Assembly (NCBI RefSeq): GCF_016055185.1
Contig: NZ_JAECVR010000002.1
Span: 186,001 to 250,000 of the forward strand
Reading direction: 5' to 3'
Length of the DNA stretch: 64,000 nucleotides
From: Paenactinomyces guangxiensis
GTDB lineage: Bacteria > Bacillota > Bacilli > Thermoactinomycetales > Thermoactinomycetaceae
Positions 55,022 to 64,000 of this stretch are shown here, piece after piece. The notes under the pieces are model-generated. The model saw only the letters and a program-made list of their open reading frames with translations, had not been told where the DNA came from and did no database searches. Position 1 is the first letter of the stretch. Each line of letters starts with the position of its first letter. The translations under genes were made by a program, and so were the position numbers.

Positions 55022-55787
55022 TCTTCCAGTAACCTAATCGATCCGAAATTTCTTTGGCAGCATTTTTTACTTTATTAATAATGGAAATATTGTGTGGATT
55101 CATGCGATGGACGGGACCGATCACCGTGATCGCATAAACCACTTTGCCTGTATAGTCCCGGATCGGTGCTGCAATCGATGCGACCCCTTCAAGAATTTCC
55201 TCGATGCTGATGGCATATTCCTGTTCCTTGACAGACTTTAGTGCGGCCCGAAAGTCATCGCTGCTGGTTATGGTGTGTGCTGTATATTTTTGCAGTCCCT
55301 TTTCAATATATTGATCGATGACTTTTTCCTCTGAATTTGCAAGAAGCACTTTCCCGGAGCTTGTACAGTGAGCGGGGTTTCTTCTTCCGATATGAGATAA
55401 AATTTTTACAGGGTGTTTGCATTCAACCTGATTGAGATAGACAACATCCATTCCTTCCAGAACAGCAATATGTGCAGTCTCTCCGATTTCCTGGACCAGT
55501 CTTTGAAGAATGGGATCTGACTCCCGATTAATTTCGAGGTTTGAAGTCAAAACAGTATTTAAATGAAGAATCGACAAGCCTAAACGATATTTTTGTGTCT
55601 CAGGATCTTTTATTACAAATCCCTCGCTGGCAAGAGTGGCAAGCAAACGGCTGACCGTACTTTTCCCCAGTCCCAGTGAAACGGCCAACTCGGTTACTTT
55701 TTTCTCCGGCTCATCCATGGTAAAGGTTCGCAAAAGACGAAGCGCATTTTTTACCGAAGAAAGGAGATATTCCTGGTTATTTTTCAT
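55008..55787 (-). CDS. praR: IclR-family regulator of the pra cluster
   Basis: 259 residues: N-terminal winged helix ALRLLRTFTMDEPEKKVTEL and VSLGLGKSTVSRLLATLASE, then the IclR effector domain GETAHIAVLEGMDVVYLNQV, RRNPAHCTSSGKVLLAN, EEILEGVASIAAPIRDYTGK. IclR proteins here usually repress and respond to the aromatic substrate. It is divergent from praB across a 256-base region containing dyads. Co-transcribed with praH. Confidence 0.88.
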   Translation of the reverse strand: MKNNQEYLLSSVKNALRLLRTFTMDEPEKKVTELAVSLGLGKSTVSRLLATLASEGFVIKDPETQKYRLGLSILHLNTVLTSNLEINRESDPILQRLVQEIGETAHIAVLEGMDVVYLNQVECKHPVKILSHIGRRNPAHCTSSGKVLLANSEEKVIDQYIEKGLQKYTAHTITSSDDFRAALKSVKEQEYAISIEEILEGVASIAAPIRDYTGKVVYAITVIGPVHRMNPHNISIINKVKNAAKEISDRLGYWKNGSI

Positions 55788-55810
55788 ATAAGTTCCCCTT
55801 CTGTTTGTTG

Positions 55811-55975
55811 CTTATATAAGAACAATGATCCTTTATAATGCACATATTCAGCTTATCATAAATTTAAAACAAAATGAATCATATTAATCAGGGCAGTTTT
55901 AAAAGATAAAAATGCGATTTTGTTCCATATAGAAGAACTGCAGTGTTGTATAGTAAACAATATTGTTTTACTATA
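55811..55975. promoter_or_regulatory. pra divergent promoter region with PraR operator candidates
   Basis: CTTATATAAG at 55811-55820 is a palindrome near the praR start. A nearly perfect dyad TATAGTAAACAAT / ATTGTTTTACTATA spans 55949-55975 before praB, with one extra base in one arm. Both lie in blocks also conserved in the decayed copy at 30154-30400, which points to functional sites. Confidence 0.5.
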
Positions 55976-56043
55976 AACATAAGAGGAATGAAAAATTTTC
56001 GAATTGGGATATCTTTTGTATTCCAATTCGGGGAGGTCAGTTC

Positions 56044-57519
56044 ATGCAGGGACAAACAACATTAGAAAACAATGTAAAATCACTTAATTGTATGCATTTT
56101 ATTAACGGGCAATATATTGCTTCAAAAAATGGAAAGACATTTGACAATATCAATCCGGCAACACAGGAAATTTTGGGCTGGGTGTCTGAAGGGGGGAGAG
56201 AAGAAATTGACCTCGCTGTGGGGGCAGCAAGAAGGGCATTAGACGGACCCTGGAAAAAGATGTCTTCCCATGATCGGATTTCCGTTATTAGACGGATCGG
56301 AGATCTCATTCTTGAAAGGAAGGATGAGTTGGCGAAGCTGGAATCACTGGATACCGGAAAACCATACTGGCTTTCAAGCACGGTCGACATTCCGCGTTCC
56401 GCTTATAATTTTCATTTCTTTGCCGACTATCTGCGGGCGTTGGGGACAGAGGCTTACCAGACGGATGACACAGCCATCAACTATTCGATTCGTCGTCCTG
56501 TGGGTGTCGTCGGGTTGATTAATCCCTGGAATCTGCCCCTTTTATTGTTAACCTGGAAGTTGGCTCCATGCCTGGCAGCCGGGAATACGGTCGTGATGAA
56601 GCCGGCTGAATTGACACCGATAACGGCTACCCTGCTAGGTGAAATCTGCCGCGACGCCGGGGTGCCTGATGGAGTGGTCAACATTGTTCATGGTTTCGGT
56701 CCTGATTCTGCCGGCGCAGCCCTGACGGAACATCCGGATGTGGATGCTATTTCCTTTACCGGAGAAACAGCGACGGGAAAAGTGATTATGGCAGCTGCTG
56801 CAAAATCATTGAAAAAGCTTTCTTACGAACTCGGAGGTAAAAACCCAAATATTATTTTTGCTGATTCCAACTTGGATGAAGTGATTGAAACCACTCTTAA
56901 ATCCAGTTTTATTAACCAGGGGGAAGTCTGTCTTTGCGGTTCGCGCATCTATGTAGAGCGTCCAGTCTATGAAGAGTTTCTGCAAAAGTTTGTGGCAAGG
57001 ACGAAAGAACTGGTTGTCGGTGATCCATTTGATCCGAAAACAAAGGTAGGAGCACTGATTGGGGCAGAGCATTACCAACGGGTCCTAAGTTATATTCAAC
57101 TGGCCCAAGAGGAAGGCGGACAGATTTTAACAGGTGGCCGTCGTCCGGAAGGAATGGACAAGGGATACTATCTCGAACCGACGGTCATTGTGGGGTTAAA
57201 CCGCAATTGCCGTGTCGTTCGCGAAGAAATTTTCGGACCTGTTGTCACTGTTATGCCTTTTGATTCCGAAGAAGAAGTGATTGCACAGGCCAATGATACG
57301 CATTATGGATTGAGCGCTTCCATCTGGACCAATGATCTGCGCCGTGCCCATCGTGTGGCCGGACAAATCGAAGCAGGAATCATCTGGGTAAATACCTGGT
57401 TTTTACGTGATCTGCGTACGCCGTTTGGCGGTATGAAGCAAAGCGGCATTGGTCGTGAAGGCGGGATGCATAGCTTTGATTTCTACACCGAATTAACGAA
57501 TATTTGTATCAAGTTGTAG
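56044..57519 (+). CDS. praB: 2-Hydroxymuconate-6-semialdehyde dehydrogenase
   Basis: 491 residues of the aldehyde dehydrogenase family: MHFINGQYIASKNGKTFDNI at the start, GLINPWNLPLLLLTWKLAPC, ISFTGETATGKVI, catalytic Glu in LSYELGGKNPN, catalytic Cys in NQGEVCLCGSRIYV, FGGMKQSGIGREGG. It oxidises 2-hydroxymuconate semialdehyde to 2-hydroxymuconate with NAD. GGGGAGGT lies before ATG 56044; the open frame upstream is promoter DNA. First gene of the plus-strand pra operon. Confidence 0.88.
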   Translation: MQGQTTLENNVKSLNCMHFINGQYIASKNGKTFDNINPATQEILGWVSEGGREEIDLAVGAARRALDGPWKKMSSHDRISVIRRIGDLILERKDELAKLESLDTGKPYWLSSTVDIPRSAYNFHFFADYLRALGTEAYQTDDTAINYSIRRPVGVVGLINPWNLPLLLLTWKLAPCLAAGNTVVMKPAELTPITATLLGEICRDAGVPDGVVNIVHGFGPDSAGAALTEHPDVDAISFTGETATGKVIMAAAAKSLKKLSYELGGKNPNIIFADSNLDEVIETTLKSSFINQGEVCLCGSRIYVERPVYEEFLQKFVARTKELVVGDPFDPKTKVGALIGAEHYQRVLSYIQLAQEEGGQILTGGRRPEGMDKGYYLEPTVIVGLNRNCRVVREEIFGPVVTVMPFDSEEEVIAQANDTHYGLSASIWTNDLRRAHRVAGQIEAGIIWVNTWFLRDLRTPFGGMKQSGIGREGGMHSFDFYTELTNICIKL

Positions 57520-57531
57520 GAGGGAGCCGCT

Positions 57532-58332
57532 TTGAAGCTGGAACATGGGGAGAAAGCTATCAAATTTTCTGAGCACCTTGCCCGTGCCGAAATCGAGCGC
57601 CGCGGAGTCTTGCCTCTCACTGAAGTTGATCCGAATCTTACTGTCGAGGAAGCGTATCAAGTTCAACTGCTGACCATTCAAAAGAAAGTGGAAGCAGGCC
57701 AACGCGTGGTAGGAAAGAAGATCGGGTTAACCTCTCTGGCTATGCAGAGATTATTAGGTGTAGATCAGCCGGATTATGGTCACTTGCTGGATGGTATGGT
57801 CGTCGAAAATGGAGGAGAAATCTCGTGGGATCGGGTTCTTCAACCAAAAGTAGAAGCTGAGATTGCCTTCATATTGAAAAAAGAGTTAGAAGGGCCCCAA
57901 GTGACGGCGATGGATGTTTTGCAAGCCACAGATTATGTGCTTCCTGCTTTGGAGATTGTAGACAGCCGCGTAGCAGACTGGAAAATCAAATTGCAGGATA
58001 CGATTGCTGATAACGCCTCCTCCGGTCTTTATGTGCTGGGTGGAAAACCACTTTCCATTGATCAACTCGATCTTGCACAGGTAGGGATGGTCCTTTACAA
58101 AAATGGCGAGATCATGAACACGGGGGTAGGTGCGGCGGCATTGGGTCACCCGGCTGTATGCGTAGCCTGGCTGGCCAACAGGATGGCGGAATTCGGCCTT
58201 ATCTTGAAGGCGGGAGAAGTGATTCTTTCAGGCGCCCTTTCCGCTGCCGTGAATGCTGAACCGGGAGATCATTTTCAAGCCCGGTTTGCCCATCTGGGAG
58301 AAGTGAATGTTCGGTTTGCCAGTGCACGATAG
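57532..58332 (+). CDS. praE: 2-Hydroxypenta-2,4-dienoate hydratase
   Basis: 266 residues of the hydratase/decarboxylase family: VVGKKIGLTSLAMQRLLGVD, metal Glu residues in QPKVEAEIAFIL and ALEIVDSRVADWKI, DTIADNASSGLYVLG and AGEVILSGALS. It adds water to give 4-hydroxy-2-oxovalerate. TTG start behind AGGAGGGAG. It and praD are paralogues, so which is hydratase and which decarboxylase rests on gene order B-E-G-F-D-C as reported for Paenibacillus sp. JJ-1b. Confidence 0.82.
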   Translation: MKLEHGEKAIKFSEHLARAEIERRGVLPLTEVDPNLTVEEAYQVQLLTIQKKVEAGQRVVGKKIGLTSLAMQRLLGVDQPDYGHLLDGMVVENGGEISWDRVLQPKVEAEIAFILKKELEGPQVTAMDVLQATDYVLPALEIVDSRVADWKIKLQDTIADNASSGLYVLGGKPLSIDQLDLAQVGMVLYKNGEIMNTGVGAAALGHPAVCVAWLANRMAEFGLILKAGEVILSGALSAAVNAEPGDHFQARFAHLGEVNVRFASAR

Positions 58333-58368
58333 ACGACAGGCAAGGAGACAGAAAGGAGTGAACATTCC

Positions 58369-59253
58369 ATGTCCAAACTGAAAGCAGCTATTCTTGGCTC
58401 AGGAAATATTGGTACGGATTTAATGATGAAGTTGGAGCGCTCAAACGTTTTACAATTAACTGCTATGATCGGGATTGATCCTGAGTCAGATGGTTTGCGG
58501 CGTGCAAAATCGCAGGGCTATGAGGTAATTGATACCGGGATCAAAGGTTTTCTTGAACGCCCGGAGCTGGCTGATATCGTTTTTGATGCTACCTCTGCCA
58601 AAGCGCATATGGGTCACGCGAAGTTACTGGATGAAGCGGGAAAAATAGTCCTTGATCTGACACCTGCTGCGGTTGGAGCCCTGATTGTGCCTCCGGTCAA
58701 TCTGGGGGAACATATGGAGGAAAGAAACGTCAACCTCATCACATGCGGCGGACAGGCGACCATCCCCATTGTCCATGCGATTCATCGGGTAAACCCAGTC
58801 GGCTATGCCGAAATTGTAGCGACGATATCCAGTAAAAGCGCGGGACCGGGAACTCGGGCAAATATTGACGAATTTACACAAACGACCGCTCGCGGGATTG
58901 AAGTCATCGGTGGCGCCAAAAAAGGGAAGGCCATTATCATTTTGAATCCGGCTGAACCGCCGATTCTTATGAGAAACACAGTACATGCGCTGGTTGAACA
59001 AGGAAGCATGGACGAGGCAAAGGTAACCCAGTCGATTCTGGAGATGGTAGAAACTGTGCAGTCTTACGTTCCTGGATACCGTCTCCGAACGGAACCGATC
59101 TTTGACGGAAACAGAGTCACCGTATTCCTGGAAGTGGAAGGAGCTGGAGACTATTTGCCAAAATATTCCGGTAATCTTGATATTATGACCGCCGCTGCCG
59201 TAAAAGTCGCAGAAGAGTTCGCTAAGTATCAGTTGGCTAAGCAAGTTGTTTAG
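58369..59253 (+). CDS. praG: Acetaldehyde dehydrogenase (acylating)
   Basis: 294 residues. NAD-binding [17 protein letters not shown], catalytic Cys in [20 protein letters not shown], then [20 protein letters not shown], and [20 protein letters not shown]. It converts acetaldehyde, NAD and CoA to acetyl-CoA, normally in a channelling complex with the aldolase encoded next. GGAGTG precedes ATG. Full length, no lesion. Confidence 0.93.
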   Translation: MSKLKAAILGSGNIGTDLMMKLERSNVLQLTAMIGIDPESDGLRRAKSQGYEVIDTGIKGFLERPELADIVFDATSAKAHMGHAKLLDEAGKIVLDLTPAAVGALIVPPVNLGEHMEERNVNLITCGGQATIPIVHAIHRVNPVGYAEIVATISSKSAGPGTRANIDEFTQTTARGIEVIGGAKKGKAIIILNPAEPPILMRNTVHALVEQGSMDEAKVTQSILEMVETVQSYVPGYRLRTEPIFDGNRVTVFLEVEGAGDYLPKYSGNLDIMTAAAVKVAEEFAKYQLAKQVV

Positions 59254-59267
59254 AGGAGGGCGGCCCT

Positions 59268-60281
59268 ATGACTAAAAAGCGTAAAATCTATATTACGGAA
59301 GTGGCCCTGCGGGATGGGAGCCATGCGATTGCCCACCAATATACCATAGATCAAGTCTTAAAAGTGGCGAAAGCTTTAGATGAAGCCCATGTACCCTATA
59401 TTGAGGTGTCTCACGGTGACGGGCTGGCCGGTTCCTCCTTGCAGTACGGATTATCCCGTACCGATGAACAGGAACTAATCGAAGCGGCGGTATCCGTTTG
59501 TGAGCGGGCGAAAGTGGCAGTATTGCTTCTGCCCGGGATCGGCACCATGAAAGAATTAAAACAAGCTGCCAACCTTGGTGCTAAAATGGCGAGAATTGCC
59601 ACCCATGTGACAGAAGCGGATGTTTCCGCCCAGCATATTGCTTTATCGAAGGAACTTGGGTTGGAAACAGTTGGATTCCTGATGATGGCCCACATGGCTC
59701 CGGTGGAAAAGCTCGTTGAACAGGCAAAGCTGATGGAAAGCTATGGAGCAGACACGGTGTATGTAGTGGACTCCGCAGGGGCTTTGCTTCCGCATGAAGT
59801 AAAGGAAAGAATCTCTGCTCTGCGGCAACATGTAAGCGTTAACATCGGATTTCACGGTCATAACAACTTATCGTTGGCAATGGCTAATACCCTTGTTGCC
59901 ATTGAGGAGGGAGCGACACGGATTGACGGCAGTGTTCGTTGTTTAGGTGCCGGTGCCGGAAACACACAAACGGAAGTGCTCATAGCCGTTTTAGACCGGC
60001 TGGGAATAGAGACAGGAGTGGATCTGTACAAGATGATGGATCTGGCGGAAGACATGATTGCGCCTATTCTTCCAGTGCCGCAAGAGATTACAAGAGATAG
60101 TCTTGTTTTGGGTTATGCCGGAGTTTATTCCAGTTTTCTGCTTCATGCCCGGCGGGCTGCTAAGAAATTCGGGATTGATTCCCGTGATATTTTAATTGAA
60201 CTTGGCAAGTTGAAGGTAGTGGGTGGCCAAGAAGATATGATCATGGATGTAGCAGCGAAAATTGCAAAAGAGAAGGTGTAA
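59268..60281 (+). CDS. praF: 4-Hydroxy-2-oxovalerate aldolase
   Basis: 337 residues of the HMGL-like DRE-TIM aldolase family: EVALRDGSHAIAHQYTID (RDGxH metal site), VSHGDGLAGSSLQYG, VDSAGALLPHEV, GFHGHNNLSLAMANTLVAIE with the metal histidines, and GSVRCLGAGAGNTQTEVLIA. It splits 4-hydroxy-2-oxovalerate to pyruvate and acetaldehyde and pairs with PraG. GAGGAGGG precedes ATG; spacing to praG is 14 bases. Confidence 0.94.
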   Translation: MTKKRKIYITEVALRDGSHAIAHQYTIDQVLKVAKALDEAHVPYIEVSHGDGLAGSSLQYGLSRTDEQELIEAAVSVCERAKVAVLLLPGIGTMKELKQAANLGAKMARIATHVTEADVSAQHIALSKELGLETVGFLMMAHMAPVEKLVEQAKLMESYGADTVYVVDSAGALLPHEVKERISALRQHVSVNIGFHGHNNLSLAMANTLVAIEEGATRIDGSVRCLGAGAGNTQTEVLIAVLDRLGIETGVDLYKMMDLAEDMIAPILPVPQEITRDSLVLGYAGVYSSFLLHARRAAKKFGIDSRDILIELGKLKVVGGQEDMIMDVAAKIAKEKV

Positions 60282-60284
60282 GAA

Positions 60285-61070
60285 ATGGGAGTTATCAACT
60301 ATAGGGCAACGGCCGAATTTTTACACCGGGCTGAAATAGAAAAGCGGGAAGTTACTCGGATTACAGCAGATTATCCGGATATGACCGTTGAAGATGCGTA
60401 TCGGGTTCAGGAAGAACTGGTTTCCATGAAACGCCAACATGGACATCGGATTGTTGGCCCTAAAATGGGTTTAACCAGTCAAGTTAAAATGAAACAGATG
60501 AACGTGGAAGAACCTATTTATGGATATATATTTGATTATATGGTTGTACCTGATGGAGGTACGATTACGATGCATGAGTTGATCCACCCTAAAGTAGAAG
60601 CTGAAATTGCCTTTATTTTGCGAACAGAAATAGAAGGTCCGGGCATTTCTGGCGCTCAAGTGCTTGCAGCCACCGAATATGTTGTTCCAGCCCTGGAAAT
60701 TATAGACAGCCGCTATGAGAATTTTCGATTTACTTTGCCGGATGTCATTGCGGATAATGCTTCATCTTCAAGAGTGGTGTTTGGCTCCCGGCTGACACGG
60801 GCTGATCATTTAGAACTTGATTTAGTAGGTGTTACGTTATCGGTCAATGGGGATATCAAAGATTTTGGTGCAGGGGCTGCCGTACTCGGACATCCGGCTA
60901 ACTCGGTTGCCATGCTGGCCAACATGCTGGCAAGAAAGGGAAAAAAATTAAATGAGGGGGATATCATTTTAACCGGAGGAGTAACAGGTGCTGTGAGATT
61001 GGTGGCCGGGGATACGGTTTCAGCGAGACTTGACGGTTTGGGAGAAGTGGGTTTCAAAATCGCAGAATAA
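60285..61070 (+). CDS. praD: 4-Oxalocrotonate decarboxylase
   Basis: 261 residues, paralogous to PraE: VGPKMGLTSQVKMKQMNVEE, Glu residues in HPKVEAEIAFILRTEI and ALEIIDSRYENFRF, DVIADNASSSRVVFGSRL, EGDIILTGGVTGAVRL. It decarboxylates 2-oxohex-3-enedioate to 2-hydroxypentadienoate, the substrate of PraE. Only 3 bases after praF, so translationally linked. Assigned as decarboxylase by its place beside the tautomerase gene. Confidence 0.82.
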   Translation: MGVINYRATAEFLHRAEIEKREVTRITADYPDMTVEDAYRVQEELVSMKRQHGHRIVGPKMGLTSQVKMKQMNVEEPIYGYIFDYMVVPDGGTITMHELIHPKVEAEIAFILRTEIEGPGISGAQVLAATEYVVPALEIIDSRYENFRFTLPDVIADNASSSRVVFGSRLTRADHLELDLVGVTLSVNGDIKDFGAGAAVLGHPANSVAMLANMLARKGKKLNEGDIILTGGVTGAVRLVAGDTVSARLDGLGEVGFKIAE

Positions 61071-61096
61071 AAAAACTTGGATTTATGGAGGTTATC

Positions 61097-61291
61097 ATGC
61101 CAATTGTGAATATTCAGATTTTACAGGGAAGACCTGAAGAGAAAGTGAAGGAAGTTATTTCTAATGTGACGGAAGTTATTTGTACCACACTTGATGTTCC
61201 TGAGGAAACGGTTCGTGTTCTTGTATCGGAGGTTCCAACAACCCACTGGGGGATTGGCGGAACCCCGGTATCAGATAAACCGGGCAGATAA
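61097..61291 (+). CDS. praC: 4-Oxalocrotonate tautomerase
   Basis: 64 residues. ATG 61097 (TGGAGGT upstream) is chosen because it leaves Pro as the first residue after Met (M-PIVNIQILQGRPEEKVKEVI), the catalytic base of this family. Starting at ATG 61085 would bury Pro1. A basic Arg lies in LQGRPEE and the tail is VPTTHWGIGGTPVSDK. It ketonises 2-hydroxymuconate for PraD. Confidence 0.9.
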   Translation: MPIVNIQILQGRPEEKVKEVISNVTEVICTTLDVPEETVRVLVSEVPTTHWGIGGTPVSDKPGR

Positions 61292-61326
61292 AAAATCTTT
61301 AACATTATGCGGAGGAGGAACTTAAG

Positions 61327-62151
61327 ATGACGATTGAATTGGGAATGCTTGTACCCCATACGCCTCGGATGTGTCATGAGGACCAGGCCCCGGAATTTCA
61401 AAAAGAGTTGGTTCAGGGGATGCATCAAGCTGCAAAAAGTATTGAAAGCGTTAAACCTGATGCCGTTGTTCTCATTTCCTGCCATTGGGCGTCCAGCTTT
61501 TATCATTATGTGGATGCCACACCCGAACACAAAGGGGTCTTAACTGCCTTTGAAGATCCTAAGCTAATTTCTAACGTGCCATATCATTATCCGGGAGATG
61601 AACAACTGGCAAGCCAGTTAGTAGAGGCAGGGCAAAAGGCCCGTCTTCCTGTCGTCAAAGTAAACGATCCAACGTATGTATGGGATTATGGTACAGTAGT
61701 CCCCCTTCGTTACCTGATACCAAAAGGGGATATACCAGTCATCGATCTATCCGTTTGCTGGGCAGCGAACCTGGAAGAAACGTATTTCTGGGGACAGCAG
61801 ATTGGAAAGGTTCTCCGTGAAAGCAACAAGCGTGTGGTCTTTGTCAGCAGTGGTGCTCTTTCTCATAATCTTGTCAGGGGACCCGAAAAAATGCCTACGA
61901 TTGCCGAACAAGCTCTCGATCAGCAATTTTTGCAGTATTTAAACAGCAATGATCTCCAGTCAGCCTGGAAAATGCTCCCTCAGTATTCCAAAGCGGCAGG
62001 AGTGGAGTCGGGGGGACGCCATCTGGCAATGTTGCTGGGTGTATTGGAAGGAAGCTATAGAAGCCATTACTACGGTTATGGTCAATCTTCAGGCAGCGCA
62101 AATGTGGTTATGACTTTTGAACCCCAATATGCAAGAGAAGCGGGTGTGTAG
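61327..62151 (+). CDS. praA: Protocatechuate 2,3-dioxygenase (class III extradiol)
   Basis: 274 residues of the LigB superfamily. Probable Fe(II) ligands are in LGMLVPHTPRMCHED and VLISCHWASSFYHYVDA, with an acid in the VVFVSSGALSHNLVRGPEK region. It ring-opens protocatechuate at the 2,3 bond to 5-carboxy-2-hydroxymuconate semialdehyde. GGAGGAGG precedes ATG. Here praA follows praC, while in the published operon praA comes first; the enzyme assignment rests on family plus cluster content. Confidence 0.83.
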   Translation: MTIELGMLVPHTPRMCHEDQAPEFQKELVQGMHQAAKSIESVKPDAVVLISCHWASSFYHYVDATPEHKGVLTAFEDPKLISNVPYHYPGDEQLASQLVEAGQKARLPVVKVNDPTYVWDYGTVVPLRYLIPKGDIPVIDLSVCWAANLEETYFWGQQIGKVLRESNKRVVFVSSGALSHNLVRGPEKMPTIAEQALDQQFLQYLNSNDLQSAWKMLPQYSKAAGVESGGRHLAMLLGVLEGSYRSHYYGYGQSSGSANVVMTFEPQYAREAGV

Positions 62152-62251
62152 ACATATTCCGCCAGTTGGCGGATGATGTATAACGTCAGTTTATGTACTT
62201 ATTTCATTAACAATTTTTTCAGAAGGTTCCAAGTATGTAATCACCAGCTAA

Positions 62252-63451
<1,200 letters not shown>

Positions 63452-63516
63452 GAACCGGCGGAAGCAGACAGTGATAAGCTGGCAAAGTACCTTTTTCATC
63501 AAAGGGGGAGACGGAT

Positions 63517-64000
63517 ATGAAAGGTTGGAAGCGTTATCATACGATTTGGACGATGCTATTTTTGGGATGGTTTGTTTCATATGCGGACCGCACGTTAACA
63601 GGACCGGTCGTCACGTGGATGATAGAAAACAATGTCTCTATATTGGAGTCTGCCTCAAATCCTCATGCACTCGGAGGACTGTTGGGCAGTTTATTCTTCG
63701 CCGGATATATGCTGACACAATTCCCCGGAGGATACTTTGGAGATAAATTCGGTTATCGAACCATAATCATTGTAAGCATTGTTTGGGCCGGTATCGCCAC
63801 TCTGATTTCCGGTTTGTTCACCGGGTTAATCATTTTTATTGCCCTGCGGGTATTAACAGGATTAGGGGAAGGGGTGTTTTATTCAAACGACCGATCCCTG
63901 ATCGCTCAAGTATCTCCTCCCAACAAAGTAGGTCTGGGTATGGGAATTGTAATATCCGGTCTTTCCACCGGTTTAACGGTCGCATTGCTCGGCACTCCGT
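63517..64000 (+). CDS. MFS transporter, 3'-partial at window edge
   Basis: 161 codons are visible before the window ends. AAAGGGGGAG precedes ATG 63517. Helices begin IWTMLFLGWFVSYADRTLTG, FFAGYMLTQFPGGYFGDKFG (the DRxGRR-like loop 2-3 motif as GDKFGYR), and VLTGLGEGVFYSNDRSLIAQ. It belongs to the aromatic-acid/anion proton symporter type. It follows praI and probably imports 4-hydroxybenzoate or protocatechuate. Confidence 0.85.
   Translation, partial: MKGWKRYHTIWTMLFLGWFVSYADRTLTGPVVTWMIENNVSILESASNPHALGGLLGSLFFAGYMLTQFPGGYFGDKFGYRTIIIVSIVWAGIATLISGLFTGLIIFIALRVLTGLGEGVFYSNDRSLIAQVSPPNKVGLGMGIVISGLSTGLTVALLGTP

Overview
The window reads as chromosome from a low- to mid-GC, aerobic, spore-forming member of the Bacilli. 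Evidence for this: strong AGGAGG-type ribosome sites with many TTG/GTG starts; PerR/KatA, ArsR, LacI, IclR, BglG and SorC regulators; a DUF3231 (spore-associated family) protein; UvsE; caa3/aa3-type CtaD; and a protocatechuate 2,3-cleavage (pra) cluster of the type described in Paenibacillus. I cannot fix the genus from sequence alone. No rRNA, tRNA, CRISPR array or intact transposon was seen.

Layout: 1-1000 holds a 2,3-butanediol dehydrogenase-like gene with one nonsense codon and a thiol-peroxidase stub. 1.1-5 kb has an MBL-fold hydrolase and a Crp/Fnr regulator divergent from flavohaemoglobin hmp, followed by a decayed tyrosine recombinase. 5.2-6.6 kb is a secreted GH10 xylanase whose carbohydrate-binding tail is cut off by a stop and a frameshift. 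6.8-8.1 kb is an amidohydrolase. 8.5-15.7 kb is a carbohydrate/polyol locus: a frameshifted MFS permease divergent from a SorC-type regulator, a 2-hydroxyacid dehydrogenase, two FGGY kinases and a histidine phosphatase, resembling an expanded yoaDCB set. 16-17.7 kb is a decaying arsenic island (arsI frameshifted, arsR, arsN stub) plus a YnfA-like protein. 17.8-23.9 kb has phosphoglucomutase and a LacI regulator divergent from an ABC sugar importer that breaks off inside its first permease and is fused to an AAC(3)-like tail.

24.4-30 kb is a compact sigma-54 unit: an enhancer-binding protein with two PAS domains, repeated TTATGCA/TGCATAA dyads, a consensus -24/-12 promoter, two nitrilase-superfamily hydrolases and a large internally duplicated membrane protein with no family I recognise. 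30.1-32.4 kb is a decayed second copy of the edges of the pra region. 32.7-39.7 kb is an ascorbate-type PTS (regulator, IIA, IIB, IIC) with a phosphotriesterase-family protein, a creatininase-family protein and a SIS-domain protein, most likely an undescribed sugar-acid or amide pathway. 39.7-46 kb is gene wreckage (ADH, racemase, PLD, DUF and Mn-catalase remnants) around an acyl-CoA ligase and uvsE. 46.7-53.6 kb has small proteins, ctaD, an aldehyde dehydrogenase, perR and katA with PerR boxes. 54-64 kb is the pra cluster: praH-praR one way, praB-E-G-F-D-C-A-I and an MFS transporter the other way, taking 4-hydroxybenzoate via protocatechuate to pyruvate and acetyl-CoA.

Two themes stand out. 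About twenty genes are broken by single stops, frameshifts or deletions, so either this region is decaying or the assembly has many small indels. And two loci, the sigma-54/nitrilase/membrane-protein unit and the PTS/phosphotriesterase/creatininase/SIS unit, look complete and of unknown substrate.
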